Below, in pieces: positions 34,747 through 46,349 of a stretch of DNA of 64,000 nucleotides. Made by a program: the position numbers and the translations under genes. The notes beneath the pieces are model-generated. The model searched no databases, was not told the DNA's origin, and was given only the letters and a program-made list of their open reading frames with translations. Numbering within the stretch: position 1 is the first letter of the stretch; the number at the start of each line of letters is the position of its first letter. This DNA is from Dermatemys mawii (taxonomy: Eukaryota; Chordata; Testudines; Dermatemydidae), in contig ML677366.1 in NCBI GenBank assembly GCA_007922305.1, forward strand, positions 15,662,338-15,726,337, in the 5' to 3' direction.

Positions 34747-35620
34747 TCCAAACATCTGCCTTTAAATTGAAAATTTTAAAGATATTAATGCCAGCACATT
34801 AAAAGCACTTTATTGATGGCCCTTTGTGCCAGCTGCTGGATCGGGGCATTCTTCTGAAGCCCAAAAGGTCCTGTGAAATCACACTGAATCACTCTGATAT
34901 CTGGCACTATGGCCAACCCGAAATGGGCACTATGCATGATGCACAGGAAGCAGGTATGGAGAAGCTAAATGGTCTTCTGCACAGTGTTTTCTTGCCTAAA
35001 AAACACTTAGCATTGGCCATTTAAGGATATTAAAATGGGTGGACCAACCTGATTATGTGGGACATTTGGAAATATTAACCATATTGAATGCTAATTCAGT
35101 CCCCTTTCTTCACAGATCATTGTGTGGTATTGCTTTACAGATCATGTCTTCATGATGTGGAACAGCCCTTAAGAAGAACTTTAACAATTCAATCACTGGC
35201 TCAGTACCTTCAATACACACCTCACATTTTTCCTTCAGTATAATAGGAACCAGATCTATTTTTTGGATTCAGCTATTTCACTGAAGGAAAATGTTCCTCA
35301 CACCAATTTGGCTAGAAAGCTACCAGACAGAAACATCCTACCACATTATCAAATATTTAAACTAGACAATTTAGCAGCTAGTAAAAGTGTTTTTAGATTC
35401 AAAAGATTGTGTACCACTGAACAAAATAGCACAAAACAAGCTATGGTCTGTAGAGTGCAAAATCAGAAGTTATCTTTCAACTTTTCCAGAAGAAGCTTTA
35501 TACCATTTTAAGAAATCCTGCTGGGATTAGGAAGAGTTCTTGTTTTAAATGTTCCCTTTGTAATTAACCCAAACTTTGTCAGAAAGTGGTGTTATTTGTT
35601 TCAAGCCCTATGGAACATTG

Positions 35621-35665
<45 letters not shown>

Positions 35666-35675
35666 GCACACACAC
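35621..35675 (+). repeat. Compound microsatellite (CT)n(CA)n
   Basis: About 13 CT units pass directly into about 14 CA units with one CG interruption. Probably length-variable. Confidence 0.95.
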
Positions 35676-36689
35676 TGTCCAAAATGTACCCAATTCCTAG
35701 CATTTATCCGTATTCTTAATTTAAATAAAATATAAACCACAAAGCACAGTCTAAGCTTTCTTGCAAGGTTGTTGTGTTCCTAGGGTTTCTCCCTGTGAGG
35801 TTGCTCTGCCCCTGCTCCTCATTCTTTCTGACTCTCTTTGGGTCCATGTACATAGAGAGTGGTAGCCTGTGGCAGTGAGTCTCAGAGCCAGGTTAACAGA
35901 CTCGGGTATGGGCTTTGAAGCCTAGGGAGGGGGTGAGTTTCAGAGCCCAAGCCACAACATCTAAGCCTTTTAGGGCCTGTACTGCAGCTAGTGAGCTCCA
36001 GGATAAACAAGGAGTCTAAAGAACAGTCCTGCCTCTCCCTGCAGGTCCCAAACCCCACTGCCTGTCACACCCACTTTGTAAGTCAATTGGAATTATTAGT
36101 AATTAATCTTTCTTCTTCAACAACCTCTGTGAATTTCTGTTCAGTGAAGACTAGCAAGCAGTACTGCCCATGCTGGGACGTAGGCCGAGTTCTTCAAGAG
36201 AATAAAAGCATTGATTTTTCAAACCCTGCCCCTGACAAAGAGGATGGGGCTAAGGAGTAAACAGAACTGCACATGGCTGTTTTGCAGTTTACCTCACAAT
36301 AAAAATGCACAATTATTCTTGAATCTGATGTAGCATCACCATGAGGGGAAAAATATGAAAAAAAATCTAACACGTATTTAAAAATGTAATCTAATCGGAG
36401 ACAACGAACACTATTATACACTAATCATGATTATATGGTTATTACATGGCATCACTACAGTGCAGAGTTGAGGGTGTTTGAATTCCTTTACTGTTCATTT
36501 TCATGCCTCAATAATGTTTGGATTTCTTTTAGGTTAACCTTACCTTTGAATTTCCTGGGATGATAATCTTCATTTTGCAGGTAACTGCAGCCTCTCTGTA
36601 ATGTATTTTACCTTAAATTACTGATAGATAATTGTGTGCATGGTGTGTTTTTATCTGGAAATTGACAATAATTAAGCTTACCTCTGATG

Positions 36690-36780
36690 TGGATTGGTCC
36701 TGCTTTGAGCAGGGGGTTGGACTAGATGACCTCCTGAGGTCCCTTCCAACCCTGACATTCTATGATTCTATGATACAGAG
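36690..36780 (+). repeat. 3' fragment of a CR1-tailed SINE
   Basis: GGTCCTGCTTTGAGCAGGGG then GTTGGACTAGATGACCTCCT is nearly identical to the end of the SINE at 32571-32760. It ends in the tail repeat ATTCTATGATTCTATGAT. The tRNA-like head is missing (5' truncation). Confidence 0.75.
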
Positions 36781-37049
36781 TGTGTTTACATTACATTTAT
36801 TCAGTTGGCCTCCTTGAGGCCATTTTGGGGCTTTCCCCCTAGTTTTTGCATTTAATATTCTTTTTTTTTTTGTTTCCCCCAGTCTTTTTATTAACTGAAA
36901 AATGATCCTTTTACGAGTTGGGCTGAGGGCTACTGGGCTATTTGGTTAAGGGTGGTTGGATTTGCCCTTGGGCTGTCTTTCTAGTTCTTCTTTTAAACAT
37001 TGAGTGGTAGCACCTGGATTATAGCCAAGTTAACTGCAGTAAGGACATT

Positions 37050-37232
37050 CTTTAGGGCAGTGGTTCTCATCCTATGGGCTGCTTGCAGCTCAATCAGCAC
37101 ACAGTGATGGCCCATGTGGCATCCTCAGGCCTTAGAGGTAGTCTATTTAGTGTGTGGATGTGGCCCACGTAACAATGAGAGCTGCATATGCGGCCTACAA
37201 TGGTAAATAGATTGAGAATCACTGCCTTAGGG
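37050..37232. mobile_element. Short hAT-type MITE, left member of a tandem pair
   Basis: The 167-bp element 37058-37224 begins CAGTGGTTCTCATCC and ends GATTGAGAATCACTG. The flanks are CTTTAGGG (37050-37057) and CCTTAGGG (37225-37232), an 8-bp duplication with one mismatch. The right duplication is also the left duplication of the next element. Confidence 0.85.
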
Positions 37233-37571
37233 CAGGGATCGGCAACCTTTGGCATGCGGCTGGCCAGGGAAAGCCACTGGCGGCCCAGCCAGTTTGTTTA
37301 CCTGAAGTGTCTATGGGTTTGGCTGATCACAGCTCTCACTGACCGCGGTTTGCTGTTCCAGGCTAATGGGAGCTGTGGGAAGGGTGGTCAGCACATCCCT
37401 TGGCCTGCACTGCTTCCCACAGCCCTCATTGGACTGGAACAGTGAACCATGGCCAGTGGGAGCTGCGATCAGCTGAACCTGTGGACACTGCAGGTAAACA
37501 AACCGGCCTGGCCGGCCAGGAGCTTTCCCTGACAAACTGGGTGCCAAAGGTTGCCCATCTCTGCCCTAGGG
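37225..37571. mobile_element. Palindromic hAT-type MITE, right member of a tandem pair
   Basis: The 331-bp element 37233-37563 begins CAGGGATCGGCAACCTTTGG and ends CCAAAGGTTGCCCATCTCTG. It is flanked by CCTTAGGG and CCCTAGGG (37564-37571). Almost the whole element is one imperfect palindrome. For example, TTTGTTTACCTGAAGTGTC pairs with ACACTGCAGGTAAACAAAC, and the dyad is near 37400. Confidence 0.88.
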
Positions 37572-37675
37572 TATATCTACACAGCAAAGAAAAACCCACA
37601 GCTGGCCTGTGCCAGCCAACTCAGGCTTGCTGGGCTCAGGCTGAGGGACTGTTTCATTGCTATGTAGACTTCTGG
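37568..37675. repeat. MITE-like repeat (GGGTATATCTACACAGCAA type)
   Basis: The left end AGGGTATATCTACACAGCAA faces the right end TTCATTGCTATGTAGACTTC, with CTGGCCTGTGCCAGCC near the centre. It abuts the preceding hAT element. Confidence 0.45.
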
Positions 37676-38964
37676 GCTCAGGCTGGAGACCAGGCTCTAG
37701 TTTTCAAATCCTGCCATGTTTCTGTCACAGTACTCTGGCTGTGAACAGAGGCCACAGAGGACACGGGACAGGGCAGGGCAGTTCAGAGCCAGTGTATGCT
37801 GCATGCTGCTGTGTTTCACCATTTAGAGCAGCCCGGAGGCAGCCACTGCAGGTTCCTATAAATTAGAACAGCCCCATACTCTGGGGAATCTGGGAAGCAC
37901 CAAGGTGGCATAAAGGTTTCAAGGCTGTGCCTTATGAGGTCTGTATCCAGAGACATGAAGCAGCCTGTTTTAGTGTATGGTGCTTTCAGCTCTGGAGATA
38001 TGCATCCTACAAATGGATTAAAGAAACAAAAGAAGCAAAAGAAAAACGTGAAGTAACCCTTTGAACTGCTCCTTTACTTTCTTGTTGCATCCCCTGGCCA
38101 TTCTTTGCTCTTTAATATGGAAGCATGCACGTTTCAAGCTGTTTTGTACCCCTTCAGCTTATCTGTATGTTCATGCTTCCAAAGACAGATCTATTCTGCC
38201 CTCCCTCTCACTCAAAACACTGAGCTCATGCTCACACTGTCATTTCTCAAGCTCCTATCAGTAGAGACTCTGACTTTTGGAAAATACTCTAGAAAAACTA
38301 GAAGTGCTTTTACCTTTTGCACATAGCCTACATTCAACAGTGCTTCACATACAACCCTTTCTCTCAAGATTACAAACAAGGCCAGAGCCAATTCAGAAAC
38401 CTCATTTTTACACTTTTGCTGATTAGCCTTTCATCATGTAGCTTCCATATAATTAGACTTTAAGAACTACCCTGTATTTAATACTAATGAGCTGAAATAT
38501 TGCTTTTATTTTTGTTTTTTTGTTGCATACCGAACCAATGATCATCAGATCTTGTGAAGAGCTGGGCAAGGCATACTGCTTTCTCCCATTCCTCCCATGA
38601 CAGGGATCTTACAGGACTACTTTAAGAAGCACTGAATCAGCTGCCCAGAGGACTTGTTCACATACTCAGGATGTGGTACACAGCACAGCACAGAAATCAA
38701 GAGCTGTTTTCCTAGAAAGAATAGTTAAGGCTTGTGTTTTACCCTTTAAAACACAAGCCTTTACCCTACTCATGAAAATAAGCTTTAAAAGTTATTATAA
38801 ATATTAAGATTTCTTTGCCAAACTAGAAATAGGACTATGTGAAGATTTTCCCGCTCAGCGGTGACAAACTGGACAGAAGCCAAAATGTAAATTAATCCTA
38901 TTTGTTTAAGTAGGACTTAAGTGGTACCTAGCCCTCTGCACAGGTGTGAATTTCACCCTGTGCA

Positions 38965-39082
38965 TCTGATTCTCATTTCCACGACGGGCCGTTAAGTGGG
39001 CCTTAAAAAAAGCATAAATTACATTTCATCCCGTTTAGGGCCTCTTTACATTCCCAGAATGGTGTAAAGTGTCCTTAGTATA
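38965..39082. repeat. Palindromic repeat (GATTCTCATTTACAC type), diverged copy
   Basis: CTGATTCTCATTTCCACG at the left and CCCAGAATGGTGTAAAGTGT at the right resemble the ends seen at 58518-58664. The outer right end is eroded. Confidence 0.45.
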
Positions 39083-39320
39083 AGGGTATGTCTGCAGTGC
39101 AGATGGAAGCGTGCTTTGCAGCTCAAGCAGACTGACATGTGCTAGTTCTGCTCAAACTAGCATGCTAAAAATAGCCGTGCAGCTGAGAGTAGCATGGGTG
39201 GCAGCTCAGGCTAGCCACCTGAGTGCAAACTTGCCTGGATCTGCTGGGTACACATTTGTGCAGCTAGCCTGAGTCACGACTGATGCTATCCCAGGCCACT
39301 CTGCTAGCTTTCTGAATCCA
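39083..39320. repeat. Possible MITE-like repeat beginning GGGTATGTCTGCAGTG
   Basis: TAAGGGTATGTCTGCAGTGC is a terminal sequence related to those at 25362 and 37568. The interior has repeated GCTAG/GCTCAG words. The right end was not resolved, so the right boundary is a guess. Confidence 0.3.
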
Positions 39321-39601
39321 CGGCCCTGTGACTGCTTTAACTTATGCTGAGGGCCAGTTTGACTGCCAGCCAACCCAAGAATTAAGGGAGGCAGTAAGGC
39401 AGTCACCCTCCCTGGGATCAGAGCAACTGAGGAACAAACCCATAGGTGTCTAACCTTCCCCAAACAATCATAAGGTTCTGAAACTCTGGCTACAATCCAG
39501 TTCCCACTGATTCAGTGGGATTTTTGTCATCATACCCTATGACTTCATTTGAAGAAACCAGGTAAACACATGATTCAATCCATTCCTGTTAGGAAAAGCA
39601 A

Positions 39602-39690
39602 TTAAGCACATGCTAAAAGTTCAGCATGTGCATTACTGCCCTTCCTGAACAGAGAGGCTTTCCTGAACAGGGCCTGATGAGGTTTTAAAA
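39602..39690. repeat. Palindromic MITE-like repeat (AAGCACATGCT type)
   Basis: AATTAAGCACATGCTAAAAG faces TTCAGCATGTGCATTACTGC. This is the same family as the repeats near 26044 and 46043. Confidence 0.45.
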
Positions 39691-40621
39691 TAATTTTTAC
39701 AACTTTAAAATCAGAATTTTAATCCTGCAATGGATCTAAAGCCTCTGATGCTAACATGGTCTACTCTAGACCTAAGGAGCTATAAAACCAATTTTAAAGT
39801 TTAATCTATTTCTCTGACTTCAAACAGAGGTTACTTTCCACCAGCACCAGAGCAGCTCTAAAACACTCAATGTTCCATGGATGAAAAAGAAAGTTATTCT
39901 CTACAATGAGTGGCTTTGGGACAGCAAATATTATGGAAAAATATTCCAGTTCTGGAGGGACTGTGAAAGAAGAACTTTTTAAAAAAGTCTGCACTATAGG
40001 GTATCCTTAAAATATTCAGTGTTCAAAAACAAATTTCCTCCAACCTTGAAAGCCCTGTGAATTATTACATGCCATAAAAATTTTGGCGTACTAAACGGTT
40101 ACTCTAAAACATTAGATATTTCTTAAGAACTTTTTCCCCTAGCCATGTAGAATCTCATAAAGTATCCTGTATTTCCCATTCAAGAGCAAGGCAGAGTTGT
40201 GCTGGCACAAATCACTTATTGATGAACATTTTCTTTTTCCAAAAGTTTACTTAACTTTAGAAGCTAAGCTAGCATGTCTTCTTTGAGAGGAAAACACTAT
40301 GGCTCAGTAACTTACTCAATGAAAGTCACTGAATATTGCTTATCCTACAAACACATATCTACAGCAGAGTTAAACTTTTATTTCTGATACACTTGAGCTC
40401 ATTTCAAACATTCTTCTCTTTTGCAGACATGACTTAAATCCTTCTGTACTCACCTGGATTATCTCACAGTGAGCAATGCTAGGTCACTAACCTTCTTTGT
40501 ATCCAATAACTGATCTTATTAAAGTGCATTGCAAGCTAGCACTGACTTCACAAGGAGCAGAATCGGTTCTCTAGCTGCCACTCAAGGAGAACTCAATCTC
40601 TGCTCCATCAACAGAAATTTA

Positions 40622-40845
40622 AGGCCAAGATTTTAAAAAATAGGTGTCTAAAATAAGGCTCCTAAATCCCTATTTAGGCATCCAAATAAGTGGATTCACT
40701 TTCAAAAGTGATAATTTCTCATTAGCTCCCTCTGAAATCAATGGAGGCTGCTTAGTGCTCAGCTTTTAAGTCAGGGTACTTATTTAGACACTTAAATATT
40801 GACTTAGGAGCCTACAGTTATTTTTGAAAATCATGACCTATTTAT
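40622..40845. repeat. MITE-like repeat with GGCCAAGATTTT ends
   Basis: The left end GGCCAAGATTTTAAAAAATA and right end ATTTTTGAAAATCATGACC are inverted copies. Inside, TAGGTGTCTAAAATAAGGCT pairs with ACTTATTTAGACACTTAAAT. It is about 220 bp long and no protein is encoded. Confidence 0.6.
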
Positions 40846-41337
40846 AAGGGACAACATAAGAATTCATAATGATTGACAGTGTCCCTACAAACCAGAATAA
40901 TCACAGCAACAGTAATTCATACAATTGTTGCATTATCTTGCCTCTACACCTCAGAGCTGCTAGTGCAAGTAATACCACATGTGGTGAAGGGTGAAAGTCT
41001 TGGTAGCAAGAGAAGAAGACACTCACCAAGGGTCAATAGCTACTTCCTCTGGGAGTCTCTGGCACCAACTGGCCAGCTGGAAGACAGGGCTGCTGGCTGG
41101 CCAGCATTCCCCGAGCCTCAGAATTCAGCCCAGTAAAGCGGTCATGTGGAGCATCTTTCGGCTCCGTTAAAGCAGCTCACCCTATCCACCTGAACTAGGA
41201 ATGGGAACCCTGCCTGACAGATGCTGTGGGTTGAGCCAACTGTGTGATTAGGGGATCAGTAGGAATTTTATCTCCTCTGGGGCGAATGACAAAGGACCAG
41301 GGAGGTTTTCTGTCTTCCTCACAGTACCCACAAGCCA

Positions 41338-41858
41338 CTGTGGGTTAAGTAGGAACTTGCTTAGTGCCTAACTGTGGTACTATGAGAGTGTTGTTTATTC
41401 GTTGCAACTTGCAGCCAGTTTCCAGTGTGGTTAAGAGTATATAATGAATGGTTAAGAGTATAAAATGAGTGGTTTCAGTGATGGACCTTGGGCTTATGTG
41501 AAAGGGTGAGACCTTGTGGTTTTTGCAGGCCAAAGTCCCCACTGCGCTGCACCCTCTGTCCCCGTTGCATGGGAAAAAATGCTAGGATTAAGGGAGAGCT
41601 AGGTCCTGGCGGTAGGCTGAGAAGACCCACCCCACATTATAGGTTATATTTTAGGAGCCCTGTAAACTAGGCACCAGTTATGGGTTATATGGTAAGAAGC
41701 CCTGTAACCCACACACTGGAACCAATTAAATGTCTGATATAGGAAAATATTGGTGATGAGAGAAGTAGTGCCCCTTCCAAGTTAAAGTTTAATAAAAGTT
41801 GCAGTCTGCCACTTAATTTCATGCATTTGCCTGGCCTCGTTTTGCCTTTGTGTTCACA
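41338..41858 (+). repeat. Possible solo LTR of an old retroelement
   Basis: A 520-bp block starts TGTGGGTTAAGTAGG. It has TATA-like words (GAGTATATAATGAATGG, GAGTATAAAATGAG) near 41440-41465. Near 41793 it has AATAAAAGTTGCAGTCTGC, and it ends GTGTTCACATCA. This order of TG..., TATA, AATAAA and ...CA fits an LTR. Target duplications and internal retroviral genes were not seen, so the call is tentative. Confidence 0.35.
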
Positions 41859-44764
41859 TCAATGGCCTTTAGTTTCTGAAGTGTAATTGTCCCTCAGGAG
41901 ACCTCCTTCTTGATCAAGATGAACACTGCCTCAATTCATGTTTCTTTTGTCTTAAAAAGGTAATGCAACCTCTGGATGGAGAGCTCCTTGGTGTCATGGA
42001 ATAATTTTCCCAGGCCCTTTTTCAGGGAGGCTCCAGCAGCAATGGTCTGCAGGAGGCATCCTGTCCACAGGAGGTGGAGAGGGCTAGTGAGCCACAGGTG
42101 TGCAGAAGTCAGTATAAGACCAAATACACTATCTGGGCATCCATCAAGATCCAGGCAGATTTATGGGGATCTGTGAGTTCAAGGTTCGTAACTCTTAGCT
42201 ATTCTTTGTGGAGGTAGTGATATTAGTGGAGGGAATTCCCCTTCCCAGCCTCCTCCCATTGCTACTACAGAATAAATTACTGCAATCTCCATGTGAAAAC
42301 CTCACTGACTTTTCATTCCCTTGTACCCTCCAATGGATTTTTCAGAAGGAGAGGCTAGTCTTGCTCTTAATCACTAATGAACAATATCTCTATGGTCACA
42401 AAGGGAAGTAAATATAAAGACGTGGGAAAGAGAAACATGCCAGAAATTAGATTCCTTGACTGGAGTGTGTTGTCTGCTGAAGGGAGTTGAGGCAAATGAG
42501 GTGGAGGAGGAGACAAAAAGAAAAAACACAACAATGTGAACAGGTAACTTTTTACAATCAGTCCATATAAAGGACAGAGAGATAAGATTAAGACACTTTC
42601 CCTTCATTAACCTAATTAGGAATAGAAACATTTTGTCCTGTATTCCTGCTACTATATTCAATATTTTTACAAAATACTATAGTGCTTTCTTCTATAGACG
42701 TTTGAAACCCACTATTAATTTGCATTTAGAAGCACAAAAGGGAAGCTAAACAACATGAATGATTCATAAACCAGGGATTTTACTATTATAGCCTTCTCAC
42801 CTCCCCCCCAATTTTTCTGAAGTGAAAAATAAAATATAAAGGATAGAATGACAACATTAAAGACACATTTAGAAGAGTGTAGAAAATGAAAAGGACAGAT
42901 GAAAGATGAAATCGTTGCAGATAAAGCCAACAAACTGAACTGTGTAAAATTGCTTATCTGATAGTGATGGTACATAACTGGTTCATATTTGTTTAATGTC
43001 TGTAAACGAGACTTCTAACAAGTTAATACAGCGGTTCAATATGTTTTGTATCATTAATGGATTTTACCAATATATTACTATATGTAGAGCAGCAGAAGTA
43101 TGTTCAGCACTATATAAAACATGAATTAAAATGCAGTCCCCTATTCTGAGAAGCTTCCAATATGAAATAAGTTCAGAGGTGCAATAAAATGAATGTAGTC
43201 TATAGCACTTAATACTCAGCAGTATTCCTTTCTATTTTCTCACCAGAAGGTGGCACACAATGCACAGTTTATAAATATTTGTCCATTTCCCACTCCCCAT
43301 TTTACTTCAGCTTAGAAGTTTCAGCCTTTTAGAATAAATAGAGTCTGAGAGGTTTAGTTTATTTTATGTAATAACCTCAAAAGATCCTTTCTGCAAATAC
43401 AATAAATGTTATCCAACAGCAATTTGGAGCAAGTGCTATTGATATATATACCAAATATGTTGATTGAAAAGTAGTTGGCTATAACAGTGGAATATGAATC
43501 TCTTCAGAATGTTATAAATGTCTCCTAACATATGTGGTGTGGGACCTATAAAAGTGAGTTTATTACAATTAGTGGGAAAATATTTTTCTTAGAAATTGAA
43601 AGGAAAATAGAAATCTATATTAGCTTCAGCAAATCAGTAGAAATAACTTTCTTAGCCCTTGCCCTGATGGTCTGTTACTTATTAGAGTATATGCTCTACA
43701 TGATATAGCTCCATTTTTGTAATTTGAAACGGATGATTACAGCATGAGAGAAAGTCTTTTGGAGAGAGAGAAAATCAAATTAATGAAACATTAAGACAGG
43801 AAAAAATATGGGGTACCTATCACATAATATTAAAGCTTTTTGTTTGATGATGTTAATGGATAGTTAAATTTCTCCATGTAACACAGTCTAATAAACCTAG
43901 CATCTCAAAGCATTCTGTTCAGAGGCATTATTTTTGCAGGCTTGTTGGTCATGAGTAATTCAGAGTATACTGTATAGACACTAGCTGGCCACTAGGGTAT
44001 GCTAGAAAGTTAATTCTACCCCCACCCCATCTTCACATCTGCAGTTCTCAGCATACTCTTCCAGTTTGCGTGGCAGGCTGCTACTAGTCCCAGAAATTCT
44101 GCACTGTGGAACCACTATGGTGTTCATTTTTGTGTGGACCCATAACTAACATTTTCTGTATGTTTCAGTAAGAAAATTGCTACATGCACATCCACATGGA
44201 CTGTACTGGCAAGAGAGAGGGAAATGTGTCCACCGTGAGACACAGAGTGCAAAAGTACAGTGTGCAAAGAATTTCCCAGAGAGAAACCCCTGCGTTGCAC
44301 AGCTGTAACTGAAAGCAGAATTTGGTTTAACTTAAAAAACACGAAAGCCAAGAAATTGTGTAGGCATTTAAAAATTCTGCCAAGAACATGGCACTACATA
44401 AAATATGCAATGACACACCCACACGGACACCTTGTGGGCCTTCCTACAGACATCCTTTTCTGTGGCAATGCAAGCATCTAAATGGCCCACCAGCAACCAT
44501 ATTCGCTCAACATCAATGGAACAGCTGCATGAATAAGGTCTGCAGGATAGGGCCTTCCTGAGCACACCTCAGCATGCTTTGCTGAACCTTGTCTGGTAAT
44601 ACTTAATGTGCAAAAACAGGCAGGCTGTCATTCACAGAAAAGAAGTCAGACATTGCAGCTGAGCAAATATATCCTCCTTTTTGCCAATTTATGAGAAAGG
44701 ACAGTGAGGGGAAAACCACCTCCAGGTCTAATCAGGATCTCCTGGATACTAAAAGAAGCCTACC

Positions 44765-45484
44765 TTCTAATCCAGGGATGGGCAAACCTTTTGGCCTGAG
44801 GGCTGCATTGGGTTTCCAAAATTGTACGGCGAGCTGGTTAGGGAAGATTGTGCCCCCCGAAACAGCCAGGCATGGCATGGCCCCCACCCCCTATCCGTGA
44901 GAACCCCCGTGCTTCTCACTGCCTGACAGCCCCTCTGAAACTCCTGCCCCAACCAAACCCCCTCTCCTTCCTCCCAGGACCCCTGCCCCATACTCACTCC
45001 CTACTCTGTCCCCTGACCACCCCTGAACCCCCCACCCCTAACTACCCCATGCTGCCCCATTCAACTCCTCTCCTTCCTGACTGACCCCCTCCCCAGGATC
45101 CCTGCCCCCATTCAACCTGCCTGTCCCTGCCTTCTTACCGCCCCGACCCCTATCCACACTTCCGACCCCTGAACACCTCCTTGAACTCCCCTACCCTCTA
45201 TCCAACCCATCCTTCACCCTGCTCCCTTACTGTGCTGCCTGGAGCACAGGAGGACAGGCAGCCATGCACCATGCAGCACAGAGCACTGGGTCAGGCCATA
45301 ACACTGCAGTTCTGCTGCCCTGGGAGCTCGCAGCCCCTCTACCCAGAGCATTGCGCTGGCTGTGCAATGCGCTGAGGCTGCGGAGGAGAGGGAACAGTGT
45401 GGGAGGGGCTCAGGGGCCAGGCAGGAGGGTCCTGCAGGCCAGATGTGGCCTGTGGGCTGTAGTTTACCCACCCCTATTCTAATC
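44765..45484 (+). mobile_element. Non-autonomous hAT element, copy 2, with 8-bp target duplication
   Basis: The 704-bp element 44773-45476 begins CAGGGATGGGCAAACC and ends AGTTTACCCACCCCTA. The perfect duplication TTCTAATC stands at 44765-44772 and 45477-45484. It is the same family as 852-1631 and 50738-51397. Open frames over it (up to 148 codons) are non-coding. Confidence 0.9.
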
Positions 45485-45602
45485 AACATTATCTGTAGGT
45501 GCTGATGGTGAGGAAAAAGAAAGTGTAAACCCATAAATCCTACAGACCTATATTTGATATCATATACATTGGCTACTCCTTCAAATGAATTTCCTGAGGG
45601 AT

Positions 45603-45648
45603 GAATAAATAAATAAATACAAAAGTAACAACAACAACAACAACAACA
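45603..45648 (+). repeat. AAAT and AAC microsatellites
   Basis: ATGAATAAATAAATAAAT is followed by AGTAACAACAACAACAAC and more AAC units, about eight in all. Confidence 0.9.
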
Positions 45649-45699
45649 TGCGCTTCTCACTTTTCATCCTAAAGTCTCAAAATCACCTGCATATATCGG

Positions 45700-45840
45700 A
45701 AGGTACGACACCCCCAAATTGCAGATGAAGTAACTCAGACACAAGTTAGTTACATAGCAAGTCAATGGCAGAATCAGGAATAGAACCCAGGTCTCCCAGC
45801 TGGCAGTCCACTTGCAATCATGAAACTATGAAGATTCTAC
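45700..45840 (-). repeat. MIR-like SINE fragment
   Basis: AGCAAGTCAATGGCAGAATC, then AGGAATAGAACCCAGGTCTC and CAGCTGGCAGTCCACTTGC, is the antisense of the MIR/CORE-SINE head and core. The same family lies in the other orientation at 22858-23105. Confidence 0.55.
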
Positions 45841-46042
45841 ATGAAAAGCAAAGGCATGATTTTATGCAAAGTATTGGATAAGTTTTATTTACTACATGAG
45901 CTTCAGCTGAACCATTCACATATAGCATATGAGAAACGGGGCCAATAGCAGAACATAGGACACTATTTCCTTCTCCTGCATATATGGACTAAGCAGTTTG
46001 GAAACTGCAATTTTAGCCAAAAATTGCTTATTCCTCAGCTAG

Positions 46043-46144
46043 GCCCCGATTCAACACAGCACTTAGGATATGCTCAACTTTAAGCATATGATGTAATCCC
46101 CATGGGGACCACTCACATTAGCAAAGTTATGCATATGCATAAGT
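46043..46144. repeat. Palindromic MITE-like repeat (GATTCAACACAGCACTTAGG type)
   Basis: CCCCGATTCAACACAGCACT then TAGGATATGCTCAAC faces AAAGTTATGCATATGCATAA. The centre reads AATCCCCATGGGGACCAC. It abuts the hAT element at 46153. Confidence 0.5.
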
Positions 46145-46349
46145 GTCTGGAGCAGCAGTATCTAATACATTTGCTACTAGCCACATGTGGCTAATAGACT
46201 ATTGAATTGTGGCTAATACATGTGGCTTTTTTATAATGTGGCTTAATGTGTTTTTTTAATAATGTGACTAATAAGAAAAATTGAAAACCACAATTGTGTC
46301 TAGCAGTGTGGCTAGCATCGAATTTCTATTGGACACCGCTGGTCTGGAG
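46145..46349. mobile_element. Short hAT-type MITE with perfect target duplication
   Basis: The 189-bp element 46153-46341 starts CAGCAGTATCTAATACATTT and ends TTCTATTGGACACCGCTG. It is flanked by GTCTGGAG on both sides (46145-46152, 46342-46349). The interior is AT-rich with repeated GTGGCTAATA and ACATGTGGCT words. Confidence 0.85.

Noticed and set aside
45214..45660. 148-codon open frame on the - strand
   Set aside because: It spans hAT copy 2 and an AAC microsatellite (the Cys run); not a gene.
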